Below are positions 11,592 to 22,761 of a stretch of DNA of 64,000 bases, in pieces; positions within the stretch are counted from its first letter, which is position 1; each line of letters starts with the position of its first letter. The DNA is taken from contig NC_084798.1 in NCBI RefSeq assembly GCF_963169125.1, positions 106,347,970 to 106,411,969 of the forward strand, read 5' to 3'. The position numbers were made by a program, and so were the translations under genes. Source of the DNA: Humulus lupulus. Lineage: Eukaryota > Streptophyta > Magnoliopsida > Rosales > Cannabaceae. Below the pieces are notes generated by a model, which saw only the letters and a list, made by a program, of their open reading frames with translations, had not been told where the DNA came from and searched no databases.

Positions 11592-14500
11592 TGTAACGAC
11601 CCGGATTTTCAAGACTCGATAATGCGGAAATATAAATGTTTTCATTTAACAAAATGTCTCAAAAACCCATAGAAAAAAAACTTTTTAAAAAGTCGTATGG
11701 CCATACTTAACATTTAGTTACAAACATGTTTTATAAAGATTAGAGTGAGCCTAGTTTAGGAAAATTACACAACATTTCAAAAAATAAAAAGGCTTCCAAA
11801 AAGGTGGGTCCACATGTACATTTGCAAGGAAGACTCCAGCGCTCACTGCTCTGCCTTGCCCTTGCTCTTACCTACAACATGAAACATCTAGGTAAGCGAA
11901 AACGCTTAGTAAGATCAACTTTCAAACAAAGCAGATAGAGAAATAGGGATCCGGACCCTACACAATCAATTTCAAGAACGCTAAAGCGTCCTGGCAAACT
12001 TATGGTCATGCCTGATAACCAATGATAAATTAATTCGTAACTAGATAAAAATCCTGCACTCAGAAAAATCCCAGAACAAGCAGATATATTATATCACAAC
12101 TATATCTTATCAACAATTATATCCCTGCACTCAGAAAATCCCAGAGCAGGCAGATATATTATATCACAACATAATTCGAGACCAACGCTCGAAAATTTCC
12201 AACAATTCATGCGTAACGCGCCCTCCAACATAATTGCTAATCTGTAAAAGAGAACCGAGTCCCCACACTAAGATCTAGCCAATAAATATTCTCATCAAGG
12301 GCAACTATCGTGTTACCTAGGGCATCGCTACTTATTCAAGAGTGTAATCCAATTTACATGGTTTTACGGAGACATCTATGTTAATCAGTGGTGCTGGTGA
12401 GCAGCTACCCCTAGGGTGTTCAACCTCACTCAATCTTGGCAACCCCTAGTATCTCTAGGCACTCTCACGGAATGGCCAATATTCACGGCTACTATCCGGG
12501 AATAACTTATCAGAGCACTTGCTCGGATTCTAACCGTCCAATGATTAAGTAAGCATGAGGGCCCCTAGGTCCCATTTATCTTGGCGCCCCTAGGTTTAAC
12601 CAGCTTATCCTCATCTCATGGCCACTCGTCGCTGTAATGAACCGGACATAAATAAAATCAAGCAGTGTGACGGGGATCAACCGTCTAGGATATGACGGAC
12701 TTCTACCGTTCATATTTTCTAAATCAGCACTCACTAGACTAACGTCTCTAAGCAACTTTCTATGACAGCCTATATATATGCATGTATCCCTATACTAACA
12801 TTCAAGACAATAATCATTTCATGTTGCAGCCATACAATATAAGTTGACTTACTTGGAGTCCTTAGCGCTCAGCAGGTTTTCACCCTCCAACGTTCAGTCC
12901 AGTTACGCTTAGCCAATACTGTAGTTATCCATATAGTATACTCGGATTAATTATGGCACTAATAATTCATTATTATTATTTTGGGCAGTTTGGTCATTTT
13001 AATAAAAGTCATTTGTAAGGATTTATAATCCTTATTTGGTTTTAAACCTATTAAGGAAAGTCATACAAAATATTCGAGACTAAACCCTAAGTCTCGGGGA
13101 GACCTATCCTAAGGTCTCGATACCTAGGCTCGGGTATCACAAGGGTATTTCCCAAAATCCGCTAAAAATCTTATTCTTTCAAGGTATCGCTATTAACCCG
13201 CACTTTCGACTAGTCGGTTAAAATATGTAAGATTTTAGCCGGTATTATATCCAGAAAATACAAATAAATTCCTTAATTATTTTTAAAGAAAATAAACTCT
13301 TTAAATTTTCCTTTTATTTTTCTTAAGGTTTTAATATCTAAAAACCGTTTTAAGAAAATTGCCTAATTTGTCTTAATTAGGAAAACCGTTATAAATTTCT
13401 CATCTTGACTAATTAATTTTCCAAAAGCAATTAATCAATTTTCTTACTAGGAAAATAATTTATTTAATTATTTTCTCAAAATATAGGGTTTTAAACCCTC
13501 TTTTAATTCATTAACTATTAATAAATTAAATCTCTTATTTTTAGAAAGAATAAAAACTCTTTAATAAAAATAATTCATTTAAACTCAAAGGGATAATTTT
13601 AGTGAAAATATGATTTCAAGACTTACCAATTTATATCTTGAAATAAGCAAAATTTTACTTTTTACCTTATGTTCGAAAATCTCATTTTTACACTAAGTGT
13701 GAAAAACCTATTTTTCACAATTTTAACTACATACTTCGTTAGTTCATAACTTGAAATTTACTTACCCAATTGTTACCAAAATTTCCCAATTCCATTTTTT
13801 TTATGCCATTTAGGCCTTTGTAAAATCTTAGGTCAAAATGAGCATTTTTGATTGGTGAAATCATTTTCCAACAATGAGGTAAAAATGACCTTATTTTCAA
13901 GTCCTTATTTTTTCTAAACTTTGACAGTTAATAACTTTCAAACCTTTCAATATTTTCTTACCAAATTTTACAGTGGAATAATAGGTTATACCAGTAATAT
14001 GTCCACAAAATTTTAGAAAAAACTGGGTTCATTTTCCCTATACAGTGGCTGTCCAAACTTGGTTTCGAAAATAAGAATACGAAAAAACAGTTTTTTACCT
14101 AATCTTTGAAATAGCATAACTTACTCATTTCTAAACATTTTTTAGTGTTTCAAAAGCTCAATTTTATGTACTCAATCTCAACAACATCACAGTACAATTT
14201 AATTTTACAAAAACAATATACAGTGGCTGCTTGACCTCTTGGAAGTCACAGCTCAAAACATGTTTTGTTTTAGGGTATCCTACAAAACCCTTGGGGGTTT
14301 TGGTTCCCATTTTCAAAAATCACTACACATGCATCATAAAAATTATTAAACAACTACCATAACCTTATTACATCATCAACAAGAAACTCTAAGCATTAGA
14401 TATACAAAATAATGCTTAAAACTAAAAACCCTACAACAAAATCATCAAAAGTAAACTTTTTACGTCTTTGGTGTTCTTGCTTAAGGTTTGGACCTTCCTA

Positions 14501-15489
14501 TAAGCTTTTACTCCTTCAAAACCTTTCAAAAACCCTATCAAACTTCCCCCAACAACATAGTCAATTAGCTATTTGAAACTCTATGCTGAAAACTTTACAA
14601 AAGCCTAAATTAGTGAAAGTTTACCTTAGGGAAAATACTTCCTAGACCAAGACTTAGCCTCAAAGTTTCCTTGGTGTTCTTGGGCTTGAAAAATAGAGAG
14701 AACACTTTGAGAGGTCTTCAAAAATCAGATGAGTGAATGAGAGAGGGTGGTGTGGTCGGTTGGGGAGGGATGGAAAAGTTTATACTATCTAATTTATCTC
14801 AAAAACACTCAAGTGTTTTCCTCCCACTTGCCCAGTTGACTTCTTAATTAAAATGAGATTTATCTTTATTAAGTTGGGTTCACACCACCTAAAAAACACA
14901 TGGCCGGCCAACCCTTGCTATATATAATCATTTCATTTTTTTTTTTTAATAAAGGTTAAAAAAGGTTTCATAAGAAGAAAAGTCCAAATTGGCTTTTGAC
15001 ACCTTTTTCACTCTTATTAAGTTTTAATCACCAAACTTAATATTAATTAATTAAATTAAATGTCTCTCACATTTAATTTAATTAATCACATAATAAAATT
15101 TAACCTAAGGTCCATTCATGGAATAAAATTCCCCATTTCGGCAAAATTAGGCATTTAACACAAAATGCCTTAAAATTTCCATTTTCTTTTAGGTTTATTA
15201 TTTTTTACCAAAGTTTAACTTTTATGAATGTATTTTATGCCCAAAATATAATTGCCATGATTTTTCGTTTTATTTTCCGAGATTTTTACCCGATCAGGGT
15301 TTTTGTGTCGGTCCAGGACCGAAAGTCTTATCTTGACTTTTAAAATCACAAAATTCATATTTTGGCTAGCAATAACTCATGGAATACTTAAAAACAAAAT
15401 ATAATATTATTTAAAATAATATTCTTAACCCGGGGGAAAAAATCTCGACCCGAGTCGTTTAAAGGTACCCAAATACGTAGGACGTTACA
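11592..15489 (-). mobile_element. Solo LTR, family C copy 1 (3898 bp, TSD ATGGT)
   Basis: It begins TGTAACGACCCGGATTTTCA and ends GGACGTTACA, with perfect 5-bp target duplications ATGGT at 11587-11591 and 15490-15494. No internal region is present, so it is a solo LTR, or a single LTR left by recombination between two. It interrupts the MULE transposase between the acidic linker and the DNA-binding domain. It is nearly identical over its length to 46117-50101. Inferred sense is minus, because the truncated third copy sits in that orientation beside a minus-strand pol. Three ORF-like stretches inside are not credible genes. Confidence 0.95.
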
Positions 15490-15569
15490 ATGGTGAAGGT
15501 TGATCTAAGCAAAGTAGAAAGAAATATGTCCCAAGAGATGAATGGGTATATTTCAAGTTTGTTCTTAGA

Positions 15570-15848
15570 TTGGAGTTTGCTAATGCAGACCAATTTAGAG
15601 AGGCTTTAAGGGAATACTTCATAAGTATAGATCGAGAATTTGTATATGCTTTCAACAACCAGACAAAGCTTAAAGCAGTTTGTAGAGCACAAGGTTGTGG
15701 TTGGTGCCTATATGATCGGGTACAAAAAAGGGACAACACAACTTTCAGAGTGAACACATTAGTGGATGCTCATAACTGTGGCGTTGTTTTTAACAACAAA
15801 CATATTGATGCAACTTGGATGGCTAAACTTTATTGCCTCAATTTTGAA
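15570..15848 (+). pseudogene. MuDR DNA-binding domain segment of the MULE transposase
   Basis: The reading RLEFANADQFREALREYF, then FNNQTKLKAVCRAQGCGWCL and a NTLVDAHNCGV segment match the N-terminal MuDR domain of plant MULE transposases: an F-x-FREA helix followed by a C-x3-C-x-W zinc-binding core and a terminal H-x-C. This domain binds the terminal repeats. A TGA at 15849-15851 and a change of frame separate it from the catalytic part. Confidence 0.8.
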
Positions 15849-15851
15849 TGA

Positions 15852-16449
15852 ATCCAAAGATGCATTATAGTAACTTCAAGGAGCTAACCTCCAACACTAA
15901 GTTTTCCCACACAAGCAAGCATGTATTTTACAATGCAAAGGCTATGGGAAAGAAGAGACTAGAGGGATCTGTGTCTAAGCAGTATGCTGTATTGGAGGAT
16001 TATTGCAAGAAAATTCTTGCCTTGAATCCTGGGAGCATAGCCATCATTAAGAGGAACATGGTGAATGATAGAAGGTTGTTTGAAAGAGTCCACATATGCG
16101 TGAAAGCTTGCAAGGATGGCTTCAAAGCATGTAGACAACTGGTCGGTTTTGATGGGTGCTTCTTAAAGGAATACTACAATGATATGTTATTGGCTGCAGT
16201 TGGTATTGATGCTGGTAATTCTATGTTTCCTATTTCATATGCTGTTTGTGAAAAGGAGAACACAGATACATGGAATTGGTTACTAAATTTGTTGAAGGAG
16301 GATTTTGAAGGACTAAATCATACAAAAATCACTATGATTAGTGATAGACAAAAAGGCTTAGGGAATGCTTTGGGTTCTGTATTTGAAGGTGCAGAAATTA
16401 GATTTTGTGTGAGACATCTACATTCCATCTTCAAGAAAGAGTTTCCTGG
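15852..16449 (+). pseudogene. MULE catalytic (DDE) domain, C-terminally truncated
   Basis: About 200 residues of MULE transposase domain. The first catalytic Asp lies in LVGFDGCFLKEYYNDMLLAA, the family block ISYAVCEKENTDTWNWLL follows, the second Asp lies in ISDRQKGLGNAL, and the CxxH-like segment reads RFCVRHLHSIFKKEFPG. The third catalytic acid, expected further on, is absent since the sequence passes at 16450 into a CACTA terminus. No activity is possible. Confidence 0.88.
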
Positions 16450-17180
16450 CACTACAAGAAAAAATGTTTTTAATAACACCAAAAATGTGTTATCAAAACA
16501 TACCATAACACTTTTTGATGTGTTAAGACCGACTATGTTATCGTAGGTCAGGGTACTTTACATAACACTTTATCATTGTTATACAGATGTGTTATTATAC
16601 TGTCAACGATAACACACTTTCTGTGTTATTTTAATAAATAGATAAGTGTTTAATTATATTATTTATAGTCGATTATATAACACATTTCAATACTTATAAA
16701 TTTGTGTTATACTACAATTTAGTATAACACATTTTTTGTGTTATACTACACTTTAGTATAACACATTTTTTGTGTTATATAATGAAATTTTCATAACAAA
16801 ATTCTTCACATAAAAAGTGTTATTGTAATAGATATTATAACACAATTTTCATATTATTTTAATATTTAGATAAGTTTAAATTCTCATTTTATATTCATTT
16901 ATATAACACTAATTTATCCTATTATATTTTAATTTTTTTTATATAATTAAAATTAGATTTCTAATATATACTAGCATCATCAAATGAACTAGATTTTCAA
17001 ATAACAAAAAGTAAAAACATTCAACATTGTATTAACAATCCACAAATTAGTTTAAAACATTCAACACTGTCATCAACAACAAAATGTTCTTTAAGTATTC
17101 AAGTAGTCTTAAATATTGAACATATTGAAAAGTTACTACTTTCAGCACAAAATATTCTACAGCTGCCCAACACAAAGCCT
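16450..17180 (-). mobile_element. CACTA element terminus (truncated)
   Basis: It starts CACTACAAGAAAAAATGTTT at 16450 inside the MULE transposase. About 200 bases correspond, in reverse complement, to the right end of the CACTA element at 55744, including the ttaagaccgactatgttatc words. Subterminal palindromic repeats of the form gtgttatact..agtataacac follow (16700-16790). The candidate 3-bp duplication would be TGG, but no opposite end (tgtagtg followed by tgg) was found, so the element is a fragment or its other end is lost. The inner boundary, put near 17180, is approximate. Confidence 0.75.
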
Positions 17181-17199
17181 TCAAAATTAAGTCTTCCAT

Positions 17200-19024
17200 A
17201 TATAAATATATATATATTAAATGTTGTGTGTGTTTCTTGCATTTGTTATATGTATGTTGATATATATTTATATATATATTGAATGGATGGATGTGTTTGT
17301 TGAATGCATGGTTGAATGATAGATCATTAATTAAATGGTGTTATTGGGTTATGATTTTGAATTTCTAGATCTTGTGTAAACCATAAAGGGTATAGTTAAA
17401 TAGGCTTTTTTGTAATTTTATTTTTGAAATATGATATTTGACAAATCTATACACAAGAAAAAGAAGAAAAAGGGACATGAGCCATGCACCTTGGGGGCAC
17501 ACGACCCGAGCCCCACAGCTGCCCCACTTGTGCGCACATGGACCAAGGGGATCCCTTGCTCCACATGCATCACCCAGGCCTCGCGGCCCTCCCTCAAACG
17601 TATGCCAGCCCAAGCCTTTGCGCACCCGTTGCTCTGCGCCTGCAGCCAACTTGCTCACCTGCGCTGTGGAACACCCAAGCCACCAACCCGAGCCCTAGGC
17701 TCTCGCTGTCGTCAGGTCTAACCTTAGGGCACCACTCTTGGTGCCCAAAACTAAAGATCTTATTTTTGTGTGAGTGAATAATTTATTTAATTATTTAAAT
17801 TTAAAATGATAATTATCTTATTTTTATTTTTATTAGAAAAATTAAATATCTTTTAGTTGACTAAGATTTAATCTTAAATTTAAATAATTATTTGAATATG
17901 AATGTTTAATTATTTAAATTCAACTGAATTAAAAGATGACAATTTTTTTTGTTTAAAGTTAGTTTTAATTAAATAAATTAGTTAAAAAGTTAGTTTCTAA
18001 TTAGTTATTTGGGCCAAAAAAATTCCTAAGAATTATAAAGAATGTCTAAAAGAGAGGAGGCCCATTCTTGGAGTCTTGCAAAATACTTAAGGCTTTTCAT
18101 TTTTATAATTTTATTTCTATTTTTATTCAAAGGGTTGTAAATTTAGAAGTACCTAATACTACTCACTTCATCATTTTTTTTTTTATTTTTTTAAATAAAA
18201 TTTAATTAATGTTTGATTGATAACATGATCATGCACTAGTCAATTACATGCCATTCATGAAATTTCAAATAGTTTTTCATTAATCATGCATCTTATAGAA
18301 ACATGATTATTTAGGATTGTCCTAATTTTTTATGTGAATTATTTTGGAGAAATCAATTGCATGTAAACTACTAAGTATTAAATAAGTTAAAACATGGTAA
18401 ATCACACTATCATAAAAGAAATAGTTTTTATAGGCCTTGAAGATAACCAACTTTATTTAAAAAGTGTTTTAGTAAAGTAAGATGAATGTAATGGGTAATT
18501 ATTGATATCACAATAATTGTAGAAACATGTTCTTTTATTATTAATTCAATTTTGTAATTAATTCCATTCATAGGGTTATTAATAAACTAGTAATTAATAT
18601 TGAATTAATTGATTATTTTAATAAAATACATTATTGCTAAAATAGTAAGTGGGAGAAGGTGAACTTCTCAATGTGACCTATAGTCTCCATTATTAGCATA
18701 GTACCGTGAGATATGAATAGTGCCTTGAGGCAGCTTTGTTTTCGTTCCCCTAAGAAAGGTTTCTGGACATATTAATACTGGCTTCTTTCAATGAGTGGAA
18801 GGAGTGATGTATTTTTGGCTTGACCGACCCTAAGGAGGCACCCTCTAAGTTAAGTCATAAATTCTGAAATAATAGGTTACATTTATAAAGATGCAATTAA
18901 GATTTTGCAGTGGATAATTGCATCTTGGCCAAACCAAGTTAAGATAAGGGAAAATAAATAGTTATTTTAAGTTTTAAATATTAAAGATAAGATTGTCTTA
19001 TAAGCTATCAGAATTTAACGTGAC
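17200..19024 (+). other. Copia 1 untranslated leader
   Basis: No credible gene. A GC-rich island (about 17465-17725) with no match to a protein I know is followed by AT-rich DNA. The stretch 18640-18860 (agtgggagaaggtg..., a ttcccctaag block, a gttaagtcat block) is clearly related to 38975-39200 upstream of copia 2 gag, so both are leaders of related copia elements. A perfect 8-bp stem with 4-nt loop (gggcacca/tggtgccc, 17727-17746) is present. The left limit is approximate. The 5' LTR that should precede the leader was not found. Confidence 0.6.
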
Positions 19025-20688
19025 TGCAATGCCCTGAATAGTCAAGACCGTTACGTCGTTTGTATTAAATAGTTCTTAACTAGTGAAGAGAGTCATTTGG
19101 ACATAAAAGTGTAATTTGGGTTAAATGACCGTTTTCGTATTAAAAGTTTTGTTCAAAAGATGAACTTTTAATTAAAAAGGGTTAAGTAGTTACAATGGGT
19201 CGCAAAATTTTCTAAATAAAATACAAGTTTATCAAAAATTACAGATTTAGCTGACCTAATCGGAAAATTTCAACTAATAACTCGTGTTCCTCAAAATATC
19301 TCGATCGTGGCGGCCGAGATGGCTGAGTATGTACACACCGCCCCTACAGCTCTCCAACTCATGGCTAGTCCTGCTTTCCACTTCCCTTAGCCGCACCACG
19401 AAGCACCTGTGAGTCAAGGTCAACAAGAAAACCCCAAACAATCATACATATAATCAGATGAACATTAACATGTATTCCATACCCTATAACCACAACTGGT
19501 TCACATAGATTTTCCAAACAATATATGTCTCAAGCAGCATAGGTGGATCAGCAATCAATACAAACAAGTATATCAGCATAAATTCAACCACAACAGACAT
19601 TCAACTATAAACAGTTTCATGACATGATCATTCTCGTGCCCTATTGTTGGGGCGCACGCCCTACACTTGGTGCAAGAGATGGTTTTCTTACCTCAAGTCT
19701 TTCGTGATAGGGTAAGGTGACAACAAGCACGATCCTTTCCTTTCCAATCATTACAGTACCCCTAATCACACAAAAAATAATGAATATACATCAAGAAATA
19801 AACAAATTAAAAGCTTCAAATCCTAACCTCCGGGACCACGAATTCTACTAAACCGGGTAGTAGAACCCTTCCCGAGCCCTTAGGTTTGAGTTCCTGTACT
19901 AAAAAGCCCATTTTGGCTTACATTTCCAATTTGAGCCCCATCTTGCCCCAGAAGGGCCTTGACGCGCCTCTAGTCAAAGAGCCCCCCAAGTTGTCTCCCT
20001 AGACACGTGACGCTGCACCAAGACGTTTCAGAGAACCGCCCTAGCCTTTGAGTTCATGTGGGCCACGACACACCAAGAACAGTGTCGTGACGCATCCCTG
20101 CGAACCCAGCTATTCAAAGCTTTTCCTCGATCCAAGTCTCACAGAATTTACCCCAAACCACAACCTAACCCATAATTGAGTCTCGAAACATCATTAATAC
20201 ATTGCAAACATCAAAATAAACCCACGAACTTCATCAAAACTAAAACAGCACCCAAACCCCTCTCTTGAGTTTAAAACTAAATCAAAAACTTAAGCCAATT
20301 TAAAATTCATCAAGATAGAGGAAGATTCTTACTTCAATTGTGTAACTATGACCTCAAGCTACTTCCTAACACAATTCACAGCTTTAATCTTCTTCAGTTC
20401 CAAGGAAAATCTCTCAAAAGAAATCAAAACCTCCAACCAATCTAAAGGAAATAGAGAGTGCGAAAGATTAAACTGAGAGTTGTGTTTCCTTTAGTTTCTG
20501 AAGGGGTTCAAAGTGAATAAGTCTATCCATGGCATGAAAAGACTAAAATGCCCTTTTCCAAAAGCTTTCCCTTTAATCCCACTAAAATGTCCCGAATGGA
20601 AAAATGGTCATCTGGCACCACTCCCTTGCTAAACCTCAAATTCCATGTAAAATTCCCAATTAATCCCACTAATCTTCCAAACACTAAT

Positions 20689-21616
20689 TGTTACCCCCAA
20701 AATTTGAAAACGATGCTGTGGCAATAGAAGTGACAAGTGGCAAGGAATAGCTGGGTGATCTGGCTTAGGAGTGAACCAGTAGACCGGTGAAGATTTTTGA
20801 CTGACCAGTCAAGTGTCATGACCGACCAGTCATGTGCTTGACCGAACAGTCATGTGCTTGTCCCACCAGTCAGGTGCTTGACCGACCAGTCATGTGCTTG
20901 TCCGACCAGTCAGGTGCTTCACCGACCAGTCATGTGCTTGTCCGACCAGTCCGGTGCTTGTCGACCGGTTAGATGCTTATCCGACCATTCAAGTGTTTGG
21001 CCGACTGGACATGTGTTTGGGCGACTAGTCACTTGTCTTGGCCGACCAGTGAGGGTGTGGCCGATCGGTGAAGTGTTTTGGCTCTCCAGTTTTCCTTCTG
21101 GGTGTGATGTGGACCAGCTGAATAGAACAGTGCTACGCAAAAGATCCCAGTAACAGCTTAAGCTAGAATCGGTCATACCTGCACGGGAATCTCTCCTTTT
21201 ATCCCAAAGAATCACATATTGTTGTATTTTAGATATTATTATTAATTAAATATTGAAAGAATAATAGAAAGATCCTGATTATGAGGGACTGCGTTTGTAC
21301 GATCTTGGGCTTATAAATACAAAGCTCATGGCATCATAGAGATGATTTTTTTTGGATTCGGATTCTAATTTTCCTGAGAGAGTATTTGTATCTTGAGAGA
21401 ATTATTGTATTCTTTTCATCTGCACTGAAGAAACTCAGTTGACTCTAGGTTCATCTGATCTTGAGTGTAGATTCATAATCATAACTCTAAGTGGATTAGG
21501 CTATTACCAACACATTGGGGCTGAACCACTATAAAAATTGTCTGTGTCGTATTTTTTTCTTGAAGGTTTTTTGTCGTTTGGCATCTACACATCGTTGGCC
21601 AAAAACGCGGTCAACA
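20689..21616 (+). mobile_element. Solo LTR, family A (928 bp, TSD CTAAT)
   Basis: Starts TGTTACCCCCAAAATTTGAA and ends ggccaaaaacgcggtcaaca. Perfect duplications CTAAT flank it at 20684-20688 and 21617-21621. The box ggggctgaaccactataaa near the end (21517-21535) recurs at 23817-23835 and, in diverged form, reversed in the LTR at 59195. That LTR adjoins a Tat-type element, so family A is assigned by inference to the Tat lineage. It contains a 20-21-bp minisatellite. No gene is present. Confidence 0.92.
20797..21080 (+). repeat. 20-21-bp minisatellite in LTR A (about 13 units)
   Basis: Head-to-tail units around the core ccgaccagtc with spacers atgtgcttg or aggtgcttg. Units in the middle (20830-20960) are nearly identical and diverge toward the right edge. 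Open reading frames across it are by-products of the unit length. Confidence 0.9.
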
Positions 21617-22069
21617 CTAATATTTTCCCCCAATTATAACTCATACCCCAATACCCCCGGTAATTCACCGAATTACTAATATACCCCTAGGCTCACCTCG
21701 AGCTGAGTATTAGTCCTCGATGTGACTTTTCTGCCAAATTTCTCACTAGGATCGCCTCGTGCAACACATCTAGAATATATCGACATAATAATGTTGTCCC
21801 ACTCACAAAGGACATATATTTACATATATACCCTTAGTGGATCAAAATTACGAAAAATGCCATTTACATATATACCCTTAGGCATTCATTCATCTTATTT
21901 ACTTTCCAAATAATTGATATTTTTCAAATAGTAATATTATGGTATTTTTATTTTCAATCATAAAATGTTCCCACCCGATTGCTTTCCCATTATGTGCCTG
22001 GTCATGCATCAAATGATTGATGATCATATAAGCAAAGTTAAACTTACTAAAGAGGAAGATGGAGGATGG

Positions 22070-22359
22070 AAAAATTCAACTTTATTCATTTTTTTGGCAA
22101 AAAAGATAAAACATATTTTTAATGAAAGATGACCTCCTCCTATGCCATCATGGGATGCAAGAAAAGAGGAACATGAGAAATATGTTGATTGGATGAGATC
22201 AAATCACATGGCAGGATTTTATATTCTTAGCACCGTGGAAGAAAAGTTGATGAAAAAGTTCGAAGATATTGAATACCCTCGTAATATGTGGGATGCTATC
22301 TATGAGGATATTCAGACAAGACCAAATTCAAGGTAAATATGATTTGCCTTTACCTTAAG
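22070..22359 (+). pseudogene. Copia 1 gag fragment
   Basis: The reading includes LAKKIKHIFNER, a stop (22130), then PPPMPSWDARKEEHEKYVDW, NHMAGFYILSTVEEKLMKKF and NMWDAIYEDIQ. This is the gag wording of plant copia elements (a substrate line 'P-x-P--A----Y-W--SN--A--YIL---' and then 'F----ta--MWDaL'). It corresponds to the copia 2 gag at 39450. A stop at 22334-22336 ends it. It is cut at 22360 by a family B LTR, with copia 1 sequence resuming at 25935. Confidence 0.75.
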
Positions 22360-22761
22360 TGTAACTCCCTGTGTAGCCAAGACTGTTACACTGTGTGTTT
22401 AAAAAAAGTCCAAGACTTGCTAATCAAGTCATTTAATTAAAAACGTGTTACTGAAACTATAATTGAACTAGGGTAAAATAATTTGGTCCAAAAGATACAT
22501 GGGATCCCAAAGAAATAGAGTTTAAAAGACAGTTTACGAAAATTCCAGGTTATAGACAGGTATTGGCCACTCTAAGGGCAAAACAAACATTTAGGCTTCT
22601 CCCGTCCTGTATAACTCCTCGGCCGTGGTGGCCGATCAGCTGACTATGTACATTAAGCCTCAAAGCTCTCCAACTCAAGACTGGTCCACCTTTCCCTTCC
22701 CTTTTTCGGCACCACGTAGCACCCGTGAGCGAAGGCCCAGCAAGAAAACTATAATACATAG

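Larger units (their letters stand above)
10319..16449 (+). pseudogene. MuDR-like (MULE) transposase, split by a solo LTR and truncated by a CACTA end
   Basis: The reading starts at an ATG (10319) with MFTLNVHHGGNW, the N-terminal wording of plant MULE transposases. Then come an acidic linker, an imperfect 15-residue repeat, the MuDR DNA-binding domain (about 15570-15848) and the MULE catalytic domain (about 15850-16449). Two catalytic acidic residues are visible, in VGFDGCFLK and TMISDRQKGL. The third (E) and the C-terminal zinc knuckle are gone because the coding region is cut at FPG by a CACTA terminus at 16450. Breaks include a stop at 10490, a frame change near a 20-C run, the 3.9-kb LTR at 11592, a TGA just after it, and a frameshift at about 15849. 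No MULE terminal inverted repeat was recognised. Confidence 0.88.
19025..21910. mobile_element. Degenerate LTR, family B
   Basis: It starts TGCAATGCCCTGAATAGTCA, a diverged form of the family B start TGTAACGCCCTGGATAGCC. It tracks the other B copies through the lgagcccaaggttaggg-like and gcctcgtgcaac/ataataatg blocks up to about 21900. The right terminus (ggtcgttaca in other copies) is not recognisable and no clean target duplication could be read, so the end is approximate. It separates the copia 1 leader from copia 1 gag and itself hosts the family A solo LTR at 20689. Confidence 0.6.

Noticed and set aside
17431..17777. Overlapping open frames of about 90 codons in a GC-rich stretch
   Set aside because: Open in several phases because of base composition; no recognisable protein; lies in a copia leader.
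20854..21215. Open frames of about 100 codons on both strands rich in Cys, Asp and Arg
   Set aside because: Produced by a 20-21-bp minisatellite in a solo LTR.
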